Of a DNA stretch of 64,000 bases, positions 34,001-45,924 are shown piece by piece. How positions within the stretch are numbered: the first letter of the stretch is position 1; each line of letters begins with the position of its first letter. The DNA comes from Aquanectria penicillioides (taxonomy: Eukaryota; Ascomycota; Sordariomycetes; Hypocreales; Nectriaceae), in the NCBI GenBank assembly GCA_003415625.1, contig PYIU01000009.1, positions 1,178,001-1,242,000 on the forward strand. The letters are read 5' to 3'. The notes below the pieces were generated by a model. That model was given only the letters and a program-made list of their open reading frames with translations. It made no database searches and was not told the DNA's origin. A program made the translations under genes and the position numbers.

Positions 34001-35148
34001 TGGAGCCAACCAAACGATCGAAGTGGAATTTCGCGTTCTCCTTGGTCAGCTCATCTTTCAACATCTTGACCATACAACCGCATGGATGTGGACTCTTTGT
34101 CTCTCCCCGCCTGCACAAACACATGCCGATGTCTGGAGTCGTCCACCACCAACATCACAACGACATTGGTGTGGGGAACAATATGGAGCCATGTGGTTTA
34201 ATTCCTTGCATTGCATCTACTAGAATGGTGGAGATCGCCTAGTTACCTCACATCATGTAAGTCCCGACTCGAAAAACGGCCGATCAACAAACGTTTCCTT
34301 TCAAGTGATTCCCCATCCGTCATCGCCATGGCATTGCGCCCCCTTCCAAACGCTTTTGCAATCCCGAATAGGACATCCCCAGGTGGAAAAAAGCATGAGA
34401 ATCTTGCACGACGGAGAGCAAAAAGAGCAAAGAAGAATTCTCCCGAATCACCTCATAAACTTCCTATCCTGGCCGTCTCCGTCGTCTCATATCCACCAAA
34501 GTGAACCCTCAATCACACCCTCGGCTTTCCCGATTCGGACAATCCGACCTCCATCTCTCGTTGCCGCCTCCCCATGCCCCATGCCCCGCACGTTGTCTCT
34601 CCTTTGTGTGTCTGTGTATCTCTTCTCTCTCCCGTGTTGCTGGTCCTCTTTTACGCTTTCGTCCTCGCCTTGACGATCCTCTGCAAAGAGTTTCCCCATG
34701 GAGGCGGCAGGCCACGGGAGGCCTGAGATGGCTTGGGGCGTGCTGCTTCACGATGGATCCTGTTTTCATACCCCCTGCCGATCCACATGAAGTTCCAGAC
34801 CGAGTCTGAGTTTTATCGTCAACGGTCTGGGGGTGAAAATGGCTACAGCTGCTGGTGCCCGACTTCCCCAGATTCGCTTCCCCAAGGATAACCTCGCCCC
34901 ATGAACAATGCCGTCTTTCCTCTAGTAGAAGGTGTCTGTCTCTGTTGGTATGTCTCTTTTTTTTTCAATTGTATCTATATATTTGCCCCGGTGTGTACAT
35001 GTATAAGCTTCCATCATGAGACGTTACAGCAACGCAAACACAACCAGCCAACTGCTCTGTACAGGTATAGTAAAGCTGAAGCACAATCCTTCGCCCGAAA
35101 AATGCCCTGATTCTGCGCCGTAAAAATGCATCTCGAAGACAAGGTTTT
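31078..35148. other. 4-kb spacer without a supported gene
   Basis: It lies between the transporter promoter and the 3' end of Rif1. Base composition is balanced and there are many short frames on both strands, up to about 220 residues, but none has a domain, a compositional bias like real genes, or consistent splice signals. It may hold regulatory sequence, non-coding transcripts or old decayed genes; I cannot tell. The last 200 bases probably hold the Rif1 3' untranslated region. Confidence 0.45.
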
Positions 35149-38100
35149 TTATTGCCTTCCTCGTCTCTCCGCCTCAAACAGCTCTCGCTTCATATCCATC
35201 AACATGTCCTCCACCTGGTATACATCGTCACGCGACAGGGCAGCTGCACGCAACTCTTTCAGGCCACCCCGTAAAATGTCCATAATTGCACCCGACTTGT
35301 TTTCCTCGCTTTCTTCATCTCCAGTGCGGGGTGCATCTCCCTTTTCCTGGGGCTCCTGGTCCTCCTCGGCCACAAGGTCCATAGGGTCACCTGATGCTGG
35401 TCCTACCTCGGGGTCTACTCCCTGCTGTGACTCTGGCTGACTCTGCGATGCCGCATTTGACTCGGTGACGAGTTGCGACATGAGTTCTTCATCCGTGTCT
35501 CCGCCATCACGTCCCTCGGGTCGATCAGATGGTGCCGTTGTCTTGGGTGGTTGCCTCGGTTGCCCCACCACTGAATCCTGGGTGTCTTGTTCTTGTTGCC
35601 TCTTGTTCTTATTTCCTGCAGTCCGCCTCGATGAACGCCGCGTAGTGGGGACGGGCGAGTTGGTTTCCTCCACAGGGGTGGATGCAGGCTGGCTCTCTTC
35701 GCCCTGTTCCTGCTCTGCCAGGCCACCGGATTTTCTCCTCTTGCTACGTCGCTCAGGAACCATTGACGGTCGCTTCCTTTTCTTGCTCTGGCTTCGGCTT
35801 TGGTTTTGGCTTTGTGACGATTCCAACTTAGGCTGTGTGGGCGTGGATGGAGTCACAGATGAATCCACATGTTCCTTCTCTTTGTCCTCCTTCTCCGGCG
35901 ACCCTGACTCACTTGTGTGAACTGTAATGCTTTTCTCAGGAGAAGCGAAACTAATCTTGGGAATGGGTAGATTGATGCTCTTCGATTCGAGCTCAGCAGC
36001 AAGTTGCATCATCCCGCTCTCATCCACCTCGCTCAACTCGAATGACTCGTGCATCTGGCTATCAGTCTGCTCAGGGGCCTTGGTAGGTGTTTCTTCACGT
36101 GCGGGCTCTTCTGGGCTGCTTCTGGCGTCCACAAATTCGTCGTCTGCAGATCTAGGTGTGTCTTGAATCTGGTTGTCGGGAGGCGAGTTTTGGCGAGTGG
36201 GTGTAGATGGAGGCTTGGGACCAGATTTGTCAGGTTCCTCCTCTGGCTCCTTAGAGACTGTGATTTTGACTTCTTCAGCCGCAGTCGAGGGCTCCTCAAC
36301 AACGCTCGATGGAATAATTTCCATATCCAGTGGCGAGTTGGACTTGGCCCTCTTACGGCGGATTCGTCGCGTAGCTCGGCCAGCAGAGGTAACCCGAGGA
36401 AATTTGTGGTCAGTCTTGGATTGTTGACTGACAGGTGGCGTGCCTGGAGGCGAAGAGAACTCCCAGCTTTCCAACGAGCTCTTCGCCCTTGACCTAGTTT
36501 GGATTTCAGAGAGCAGAGGGTTAGGTCTCGGCTCCGGTGGCGACGAGGGAGGATCGGCCAGGTCCTCCATTTGCAGAGCTTGTCCTCGTCGTGGAGTCGG
36601 GGTAGAGCTGATAAATTCCTCATAGGAAGCGGGCCGTTCGGGGGTCGATTCTTGAACTCGGGTCCTGCTTGTCTCAGCTGATTCTTTGGCCTTTTCCTCC
36701 AAGGCAGTCCGAGAACGAGTTCTCGGGCTAGACCTAATACCCGCATAGATTCCAGCGTTCTCTCGTTGCCGTTGTCGGACTTCCCTTTGCCTCTCCGTAA
36801 GGTGTTGCGATTCCTCAACTACTGGTGAAGATGATGCGATGGGGGCAAATTGAATCTGTGAATTATCATGTCGTAAGCGGGGTGTGCTCGTCCGCCGTGT
36901 CGATTTGGCTTGTGCCGTATCAGGTGTTGCATCTTTGCGACGCTTCCTAGTCATTGGTCCTTTAATTGCCATCTTGGACGCGGATGGGGCCTGAGGGGTC
37001 GTTTGCTCGATTTCATTTCGTGATGATTTGGTGGACGAAAGGGCAATGAAGCTGAGCTCGTCTTGAGATTCGATGAATGATTGAGCCTGAGCACCAAACT
37101 CGCCGCTTGATTCTTCAATCCCAGGAAATGAGACATCGACCTTCGGGCGGAGTGCCGTGATGATTGCCTTGAGGCTGTCAGAACAGTCCAAGGTCTCCTC
37201 ATCCTTGTAGATTTCATTCCAGGTTTCGGCCATCCTATTTACGATGTAACGGTGTTTGCTTTTGAATCCCGCCGAAACGAGTGGCTCAATCAGACTAAGA
37301 TCTTTGTTTTCGAGGCGCCCGAGAGATACCAATTGTCGACCAACAGCATCCCAAAGAGATCTCAACTAAGAATAAGTTAGCATTGGAAAAACGCATCATG
37401 AGCTTTTAATACATACAGCAACAGGAAGGGGTGATTCATCGCCCAGTTTTACTTGGGCCATTTCATCTAGAATCCACGGGTTGAGACCATCTTGCAATTT
37501 GGTAAGGGTTTTGACTCCTGTCTCTGAGAAGGACGCTGTCATAAAATTATTGACAGCCTCAAAGTAAGAGGCAACTGCTGCATCGTCTCCTAATTTTGCT
37601 AGATTATTGTAGGCAAACTTCATGCTCTGCTCCTGGAGCTTGTAGAGGTTGTCGAAAGGATCAAAAGTTGATGCTCGTGATGTGGCTGGAGGTGCTCCCC
37701 AAAGACGACGTCGGGCAGCCTCCACTGCTTGGCGGTCTCGAGGTAGCTTCGCAACCGTGAATAGCAACGTCGTCACGCTAAGTGCCAGTTGGGTTGGGCT
37801 TTCGGGATTGTTGAAAAAGTTTTCCAACACAATCTTAGAGACAGGCTCGACGAGGCCAAGGGCACGTCCGGCGTCACCACACTCCTGAACAATATGGTCC
37901 GAAAGGAGATTGAAAAGTGAGAGCCAGTATTGTGAAGGCAGATTTGGGTGTGACAAGAGGCCACGTTCCAAAAGTGAGACGACCTCGCGGTACTCGGGAC
38001 CTAGGAGCCGTTCACTGCTTGGGGGGATCTGGCTAGACATGGTTTGTTCTAGAGTTTCACGCATGTTGCTCGCGGCCAAAACCCAGGGGCCATATGGTGA

Positions 38101-40448
38101 GAGAGTATCTCGCGGTAGCAATAGCAGCATTTCGCGAATAAGCTCAGTTCGAATCTTGCTGCTCTTTTCGGTAAAGAAAGGTTCAAACATAGACTGGAAG
38201 AAGTCGCAAAGGGTTTCGTCATCGGCTGCACCCGGGGGTATAGAGCAAAGAATAGAAAAGAGGTGATAGACCGGGGCTTGGACAATTCCCCTTGACTTGT
38301 CCACTCGATCAGGCCGGTGGGATGGAGTTGCAGCTGGCTCAAAGGTGTTGGTCAAGGACATCGCCAATCTCTTCTCAGTAAATGGGAGGAGTCCGAGGCT
38401 TTTGACCAAGATGTGCACATAATTATTAATGCTCGGCAAGAATTTGGGGTTCAATGGCTCATCCCCTTCGGAAGATCCTTTAGACCACATCTTGTAAAGA
38501 AGACCAAAAGCGCAAGCAAAGAACTTGGCGGTATCATCAGACACCTTGATATCCTTGGCTGAGGCAGCCGCAATGGATTCAGCCAAGGCTTGCCACAACC
38601 TGTATGCCAGGCTCTCCTTGTTGGCTAGATCTGTAAACTTCTTCTCAAGAATGGGCCCTACCAGCTGGAAGACCTTCTCGCAATTTCGTCGAGTCCATTT
38701 AGCATCGATGGAAGGGAGGACCTCTGGGGTAACTAGGGCTCCATCCCGGATGCGATCTTCTCGCCAACTTCGAGGTGTTGACACATCTAGCAGTCCTGTT
38801 AGGATACGAGAGGCCTGGGTCATGGAGTCGCTGTGGACGTCGGGCTTTCCATCAAGGTTGATAAGCTGCACCATGACGGGTTGGAGTGCAAGGTCCCAAG
38901 CTGCATCGGTCGAGGCACTGTCGGGACTAGGTCGAAAGGCATAATAATACAGGTTGCAAATACCGCCAAACACGGTCCTCCGCAGCTTCATTCCCTCCTC
39001 GGCTTGTTTAGCGTTGACTTTTCGTCGGAGTTGGCTCATTAGAGGCTGGACTAACAGACCCAGCGCTTTGGGTGGCACTTTGCTATCGATCAGGGAAAGG
39101 TACACATATCGGTTCCACGCAGAATTAGCTTCCTGCTTAGTCTGTGAATCAGCTGTGTTGAAGGCAGATTGGGCAAGCTTCAACCAAGAGTTGAAGTATT
39201 GCCATCTGTCAAGCGGGCAGCGGAGGAAAATGGTAACTGTGCTCCAGATCTGCGGTACCGCAGAAGGACATTGCTTATCCTTGATCATATCTTCCAATTT
39301 TCGAATATAGAACTCGATGTAAGTCTGGTCGCCATCCAGAGTTTGGAAGATCTCGGTGGCTTTGCGCATCACCTGTTTTTCGTTTCGAAGAGAGAACCCG
39401 GCATCGGTACCCAGGCTGATTGCCTGAGCACGAATGTCTCTGATTGTGCTCAGCATGTCTGTGAACATGTCCATCATCCAATCCGTGTGTATAGCCATGT
39501 GTGGTCGTGATTGCTTGATGAGCCGCTTGTAGATCTGAATGCGACCCATGACAATGCTCTTGCCGGTCAATCGGTCCTCCATCTTGTGCATGGAGGTCAC
39601 CAGTCGCCCAACTCTATCCAACGTCATGACCTTGGGAGAGAACGACTGAAAGGCGACTACCTGCATCAAGTGGCGGACGAGGTCCTTGGGAACATTCGGG
39701 TCGTCGAAGCAGCGGATGCAATGATCGATGATGAAAACTCCGAAGTCGGAAGTAAGCGTCGAAGCGATGGCTTGGAAATGGAGAAAGGTGGTGAGGAGGT
39801 TCAAAGAGTGGTTGATGAGAGAAGTATCGGGCGACCCATTCTCAGTCTTAGATTTGACATCGCGCTGGATAAACTGCATGAAGAGGCTCATCTTGTCCTG
39901 CAATGCGACCCGGTCAGGCAAGTTGTTTGAAGCCTTCAAAGCTCGAGCAAGCATCATGTAGGAATCGAGGCGCGAGTCCCGGTCAGCGCCGGCAAGCTGC
40001 TTAATTGTCGATTCCAGCATCTCGGCGATGTTGGCTTGGTCGGACAAGCCATCGAGACCGCCATGCAGGGACGAAGCAAGGGGGTTCGGAGAAGAGGAGG
40101 GCTTGAGAATGCCCTTGATGGGCTTCGAGGCCGACCGAGTCACCGATAGGGGGATGACCTATACGGCTTGGTCCCGTCTCGATACTCTGGCGGGTCTTTA
40201 TATTCAGTATGAGCGGACCACTCGACCTTTTTCCTCATTCGTTTCGAGGTCGAGTTGGTTGCCCCGTTGGACAGGGGAGAGTTCGGGTTGGGGGGCGTTG
40301 AAAGCTGCAATCGGGGATCGAAGGGACTGCGAGCGAGGACAGATTTGAGAGACACTTGGGCGTCCAGGTTTGTTTCTCGAGGGGGGGTCGGGGGTCGAGT
40401 TGGCAGTGACTCGAGGACAGTGTTGGAGGCCGGGGCTGAAGATGCCAT
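35149..40448 (-). CDS. rif1: Rif1-like telomere/replication-timing protein (frame break at 40149-40153)
   Basis: About 1749 residues if one frame break is bridged: exon 40448-37417, a 51-nt intron (37366-37416, GTATGT...CTAAC...TTAG), then exon 37365-35149. Rif1 recruits protein phosphatase 1 to chromatin to limit replication origin firing and acts at telomeres and breaks. The N-terminus has TRPPTPPRE, an RVxF-type PP1 motif (KKVEW, residues 73-77) and a SILK-type motif (GILK, 113-116). Residues about 130-950 are helical HEAT-like repeats typical of Rif1 (TFLHFQAIASTL, LVRHLMQVVAFQSFSPK). The C-terminal 600 residues are disordered, Ser/Thr/Pro- and Lys-rich with many SQ/TQ. The frame changes between PYRSSP and TRSASKPIKGILK. 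One extra C in the C5 run (G5 on the + strand at 40149-40153) joins them as SSPLSVTRSAS. The orthology rests on length, domain order and the paired PP1 motifs. Confidence 0.82.
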
Positions 40449-41811
40449 GGCTGCCAGGCAGCGTTGGCGATCTAGACAGCAGTGAATTGGCCGGGAAACC
40501 GTCAGTTATGCATGTATCGATGGGTGGGGATGATTTTTCGAGACTGGACTTGGAGGGCCAGCAAAGAAGAAAAAAATCGAATCGCCGGCGCCTAAGGAGC
40601 GAAGGAACGCTGGAGAGAGGCAAGATGAAAGCCGGAGCGGAGTGTTGGAGCTTTGGGTGGAGGTTGTCAAGACTCAGTCGGTCGCCAAGGGCCAAAATGG
40701 GCCCTGGAAAAGTAAAGTCCTTTCAACACGACCGGGCCGCGATTTCTGGCCGGCCAACGCGAAAAAGCGCGTGAAGTCGGTGGACGGAGGCGGAATCAAT
40801 TAAACGGAGGGTCCGTGCGCACGCGAAAGCCTCAGTATACCCACACTAGCCACACTATGCTGCATTATCTGATTCTTGAAACATCGAATTTCTCTCACGT
40901 GTGTACTCCTGATGATGAGATTGCCGTTTGATCCAAGACGTTGTCTCGAAGTGTGGTCATTTTCCATTTCACATGTGAATGAGCTAAGTAGACCCGTTGT
41001 TTGTAGGTGGCACCTTGGCGGTAGGTGTCTCGTCTACAGGTGACTCCTTTGCCTGAGCTGCACGGGATGACAAAAGGCCGGGTCTATTGACCGATTTTGT
41101 CAAAGATGTGCTCTTCGGCAGTGTTCACGGCCTCCAACGGCCCAAATTGCAGATGTCAGGGCACAGGAGGACTGCAGAGTCCCTTCACAACGCCTTTGTT
41201 CCTACCTAGGAGGTGGTTGACCGGATGCAGGTCTCGGACCGGGACACTGCAGTGCTGTGGGGTCCGTGCTCCCCCGTGTTGAAGAGGTTGGTCCTGGCTC
41301 TTGGCGCGGCAATCTACCTGCCAATGTAGCACCCCCTCCTTCCAATTGACTTACAGGTACCCGGCAGCTGGAATGGCATATTCATGGATAAATCGGGAAA
41401 TGCGCAGTCAAATCAAGTGCAGAGATTGCGATTTGCCGACATGCATCTCTCCATAGTGCCTTCTCACAAAAGGCACGTTAAAACATGGTACATGGCGTTT
41501 GGCGTCGGGCTGAGCAACCAAATTGAAATCATGGTGCTATGGAGCCGGTTGCACTCGTTAGTCACCTGAGATTAACAAGCCAGGAAGGACCGCCTGTTGC
41601 TGGCCCTCAGCTCAGAACTGCAAGCAGCCTTGCACACACAGCCCAGCACCTTGCCTTGAGGGGACATCTCCAAGTCCACGCAAACCTTTGCTCTCTCACC
41701 CCACAATCCATCCATAATCAGCATCACTGGCGCTCTATTTCCTCACATATCACTCTACTACACCGTTTTCATCTCTACTCATTTGCTCAACTCATTTGCT
41801 CATCGCGCGCC
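40449..41811. other. Divergent promoter region, Rif1 / Ric8
   Basis: About 1.36 kb between divergent starts. There are no supported frames. CT-rich sequence just before 41812 is the likely Ric8 leader. Confidence 0.5.
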
Positions 41812-43472
41812 ATGGCAGCTCTCGGCACTGCCACCGGGCCCGGTGAGTCCACCTTCCCCTCTGCTGATCGACACTCCAACGACTAACAGACGTTTGCCCA
41901 GCCAAGCTTCAGGCTGTGACCGACCTGGTCAAGAAGCTATCCGATGACCTGGAAAAGGTCAGCCTTCTCCCCAAAGGCATGTATTCCCTGCACCTGGTTG
42001 AGGCATAATCTTCTGATGCCCAGTACAGACCGCGACCAAGCTTTGGAGGAGCTCAAGATTTACGGGCGAGACCCTAGATATGCCGACCCCATCTTCACAA
42101 GAGACGTGAGTTTTCGAGGCCATCTCGCCTCATCCGCAATGCCCCTTTCTTCTCGCCCAAAAGAACTACACTAACAATCCCTCAGGGCATCACAATGCTC
42201 CTACGCCATGCGTTTCACAGCCCATCAAGTGACACGTCTCGTGCCGCCCTTCGAGTGTTAGCAAATGCTATGCTCCTAAAGCCTGAAACCCGCCAAATAT
42301 TCGTGGATCAGAACTTTGCTCACAGGGCCTGCATGGACCTCAAGACTGGGAGCTGGGACACCGAGTTCCTTCTCTCTCGTATCTTGTTTCTCGCAACTTA
42401 TGGCACCAGCGTTGACCTTAAGGAGCTCATCGATAAGCACCATCTTGCAGAACGCATCAATGATAACCTTGGCCGCCATGTCAAGCAGCTCTCCAACAAG
42501 TCCAAGGATAAGATCGACCCCATGCAGGACATGGCTCTCATCGAGTCCTTGAAGCTCTTGTTCAACATTACGCACTTTGCCGGTGACCCTGACCACATTA
42601 CTGCCTTTACACCCGCAGTACCTCATATTGTGTCATTATTGTGGAAGCAAGACGTATCGCAAGCTAGACCACTCGATCCTCCTTTTGGTCCTCTTATTAA
42701 TGCCCTTTTAAACCTGGATCTCGAGGCCGAAAAGAGCAAGGCTGCCCTTTACCCCAAGGACGACCCCAATGCAGTCGCAACTCGTTTGATCGAAATCTTA
42801 GATCCGTCGATGAAGGTGTATGGCGACAGCGAGCTCGAGCCTGTGGTGACACCACTCGTCAGCGTCATCAAAAGGGTCCACGAGTATGCTCCAGATGGTC
42901 CAAAGGAACATATCCGGGGCTTGCTTCTTCCCACTGCTGAGGACCGAGAAAATGTCCTTGGCCAGGGTACTACGCTCTCGGCCAGGCTACTCAAAAATTC
43001 GACCAATCCTATCGCACCAGCCCTGCGAGAAGCCGTTTCTCACCTTCTTTTCGACATGTCAGATAAGGACGCTTCTAAATTTGTTGAGAATGTGGGCTAT
43101 GGATTTGCTTCTGGATTCCTCTTTCAAAACAACATTTCGATCCCAGCCTCAGCTTCTGAAGCATTCAGTAAGGGAAATGCTGCCGGCGACCGAAAACCCG
43201 TCAACCCCATCACTGGTCAGTTCTTTGGCTCAGAAAAGCCTGTTGACGTCCCAGAAATGAGCGAGGAGGAGAAAGAGCGGGAAGCTGAGAGACTGTTTGT
43301 TCTTTTCGAACGGTAAGTTATCTCAGATGTTATAAGTGACAAAATAACGTACTAACAGTTTGCTAGGTTGAAAAAGACTGGTATTATCGATGTCCAGAAT
43401 CCCGTGGAAGCGGCCATTAGGGAAGGCCGGTTTAGAGAGCTTAAAGAGGATGAGGTCGAAGAATTGGACTAA
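41812..43472 (+). CDS. ric8: Ric8/synembryn, guanine-nucleotide exchange factor and chaperone for G-alpha
   Basis: Five exons (41812-41842, 41902-41976, 42029-42105, 42186-43312, 43367-43472) give 471 residues. Ric8 binds monomeric GDP-bound G-alpha subunits, promotes nucleotide exchange and helps them fold; in filamentous fungi it is needed for growth and conidiation. Recognised by the family segments LEELKIYGRDPRYADPIF, LRVLANAMLLKPETRQ, ALIESLKLLFNITHFAG, NALLNLD, LLPTAEDRE, NPITGQFF and the acidic end MSEEEKEREAERLFVLFERLKKTGII. The protein is an armadillo/HEAT-type helical repeat. The second intron (41977-42028) appears to start with GC, not GT: only this junction joins LLPK to DRDQALEELK in frame. 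The other introns are GT-AG. The Ric8 start codon and exon 1 (10 codons) are the least certain part. Confidence 0.88.
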
Positions 43473-44271
43473 AAAGAATCAGCATGCTCAGCCTTTAGTC
43501 TTTGTGTTAGTGTTGTAATAGCGCCCCATGTTTGCAGTAAGTTTCCAGCGGCAAACGGAGGAAATCAATGCACATAGATAGAATAGTACAAAGAGGATCC
43601 AGGTCGTTGGGATCAGCGATGAGAGACAAAGGATTTCGCAGCCACGTGAGCTTAATGGGGTCCATCAAGCGTCTTAGGTGGCTAAACATCAAAGCGTGTC
43701 ATATTATGTGTTGGGTTTGTTCTCATGTAACCTTGGGTAAATCTCAACTGTGGTTTGGTTAAAATCTGACTGCTGAGCACCCATTTGATTCGGCTTGACT
43801 CTCAACCACTTACAATCTACGGGCTTAATCTGGCCCTCATTCGGAGTCACTCTTGCCATATATCGGCCGAAGCGTCAACTTGCCTTGGCAGTGAAGTAAG
43901 TGCGCAGGCGATAAGCCCGGGCGGGCGCAACTTCCTTTAACTTGATCCATCCTTGGCCAGCTGCAAACGCCTGCTTGTTTCGGCTCCCATAAAACACTTT
44001 CCGCAACGAGTCTGCAATTCAACGGGAGCATTGGGATTCACTCCTGGTAAGATTCATATCCATTCTCTCTTCTTTTTTCGTCTTTAATCCTCATTTAGCT
44101 TGATCTCATTCAAAATATAAGGCATAGGAAAAAGCTAACAGCGTCAGTGGCACGAGGCCCCAATACGATACCATAATCAAGACTCCAAGAGTAGCCTGCG
44201 ATTCAGTCATCGGAATATACCACCTTGATCAACGCTAGAGCCAGAACTCAGCCGCATCGCACATATCGACA
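43473..44271. other. Spacer, Ric8 3' end to chromodomain gene
   Basis: About 800 bases, the Ric8 3' region followed by the promoter and leader of the chromodomain gene. No gene is supported. Confidence 0.5.
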
Positions 44272-44942
44272 ATGCCGCCTTCTAAAAGGAAAGCAGCCAA
44301 AAAGCAGACCGTCTTCTTTGCTCGCGAAACACCTGTTCGCCGCGAGGACGTCCCAAAGTAATTCCCTAAATCACCCATCAGGCCTACAAAAGCTGACCTT
44401 TCATAAGCCTCTATCCGACCATTGAGGATGATCACACAGACGAAGAAGGCTTGTCCTTAGTTGGAACCGGCGTCATTCATGACGATGTTGAAGAAGGAGC
44501 TTCCGACATATCAGCACCGGAGAACGAAACGGGTTTGCCCCAGAAACTCTCCCAGAGTGTTTCCGAAGATGAACTAAGTCCCAAATCAGTTGTAAGGTCC
44601 CTAAAGCGCCAGCGCCGCGACCGCAATGTTGAGGCTACAACCCGACGATCCAGCCGACTTTCCACCACCTTGAACGTAAAGCAAGAACTCGCTCCTCACA
44701 CGCCTGAGAAAAGGGGCCGTGGGCGGCCACCAAAAAAACATAAGTCTTGCGAACCGGAGAGGGAATGGGAAGTGGAGAGGATTGTCGGTTCGCAAGTCGA
44801 CGTAGTCACCCAAGAACACTTCTATCGCGTCAAGTGGAAAGGTTTCCCCGACAAGGATAATACCTGGGAGCCCAAGACGAACCTGGAAAATTGTCGTCAG
44901 ATTGTCCAAGCTTATGAGAGAGGGATGAAGAAGAAGGCCTAA
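44272..44942 (+). CDS. Chromodomain protein with AT-hook
   Basis: Two exons (44272-44357 and 44408-44942) with a 50-nt intron give 206 residues. The N-terminus is basic (PPSKRKAAKKQ); the middle is acidic, then basic with a KRGRGRPPKKHK AT-hook; and residues 148-206 are a chromodomain (EWEVERIVGSQ, then FYRVKWKGFPDKDNTWEP, then LENCRQIVQAYERG). The aromatic cage that binds methyl-lysine is kept in form: Trp149 (Tyr in HP1), Trp172 and Phe175. There is no chromoshadow domain, so this is not a full HP1 protein. It is likely to be a small methyl-histone reader in the nucleus; the mark (H3K9 or H3K27) is not predictable. The start codon follows a leader with stop codons in frame. Confidence 0.85.
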
Positions 44943-45065
44943 GATTCTTACCTCATACTTCAAAACAGTAGAGCATATTTAAGCTCAATAAACCAGAGTT
45001 GCGATTTTTATTACGTCCAAGTACCCATATTCTCGCTGCGAAAATACAACACAAAAAAAGTCTAT

Positions 45066-45605
45066 TTACAAAACATTTTGAACTAGAGTAACAATTCCTA
45101 CGCCAGCACCTGCAAGAGGAAGCAGGCTCCGGCCCAAGTTCAGAGCAGCCCACTTACCAATCAATAACTTAACCTCATCAAGACCAGCAGAGCTTGCGCC
45201 GTTAGCCACGGCGTGTAGTAGCGCATTAGTTCCCGACATGAAGGCCACGGTGTAGGGGACAATGCTAAAGCCTAGGACTGCGGCAGCAACAAAGCCCTTC
45301 CAGTTGCCACCCGCGCTGTTTTGTGTCGTAGGCGGCAAAGAGGAAAGCTGCTGCTGTGGTGGCGGCAATCTTGGGCATGAGAGCGACGCCGCGGGCAAAG
45401 AATTCAGCCCAGATTGTAGCAGGAGATGACGGGGCGATTAGCGCAGCGGGAACTCCAACTATCGAGATGCTGGCAATTGCACCTGTGATATTGGGTCAGA
45501 ATGTGACTCGAGATTGAGGATTCCAACGGAATTCATACCTGAAGACCAAGCGGAGCCAACAACACCAGTGGCAATGGCCACTAGAGTCGGGAGCGTGTAT
45601 TGCAT
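45066..45605 (-). CDS. DUF1772-like small membrane protein (frame break near 45319-45322)
   Basis: Two exons on the minus strand (45605-45539 and 45482-45066; intron GTATGA...ACAG) give about 160 residues if one base is removed. The sequence reads MQYTLPTLVAIATGVVG, SISIVGVPA, FARGVALMPKIAATTAAAFLF, then GGNWKGFVAAAVLGFSIVPYTVAFMSGTNA in pieces, and ends LLIGKWAALNLGRSLLPLAGAGVGIVTL. Four hydrophobic spans and the pattern PYT..FM..TN plus W..LN..RSL..L fit the DUF1772 family, which includes fungal anthrone-oxygenase-like proteins. Family membership does not prove oxygenase activity, and there is no polyketide cluster here. The first part and the last part are in different frames; one A fewer in the A4 run (T4 on + at 45319-45322) gives TNSAGGNWKGF. 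This is the only break needing a deletion, so it is less certain than the others. The gene converges on the chromodomain gene. Confidence 0.65.
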
Positions 45606-45924
45606 TTTGGTGGGCAAATTAGGAATTAGAGATGTAAATTTATTTATCCGTTACAAGGAATGGATTGTCTCAATCAAACTCTGGATTCCTTCAAGATATA
45701 GACTTATACACGACAGCCAAGCTGGAAAAGCGGGTCCCATCCTGATGGCCCGGTGCTGCTCGGACTTCAACACTTGTCCACCGTCTTCGGACTTTCACGG
45801 CCAACTCAAAGTCCGACGCACGCGTTGCATCATCCTTCGTGCGTATACATCCAACAGTCGGGAGGTCGGCAGGTCCGCATCCGATCCCATTTAATATGCG
45901 TATCCCTATTGATGCTGCTGCTAT

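Noticed and set aside
36033..36818. A 261-residue minus-strand frame in the Rif1 C-terminal region
   Set aside because: It is an alternative-frame shadow of the disordered Rif1 tail on the same strand.
45066..45605. A polyketide-type cluster suggested by the DUF1772/anthrone-oxygenase-like protein beside a Zn2Cys6 factor
   Set aside because: No polyketide synthase or other tailoring gene is within 15 kb; the neighbours are housekeeping genes.
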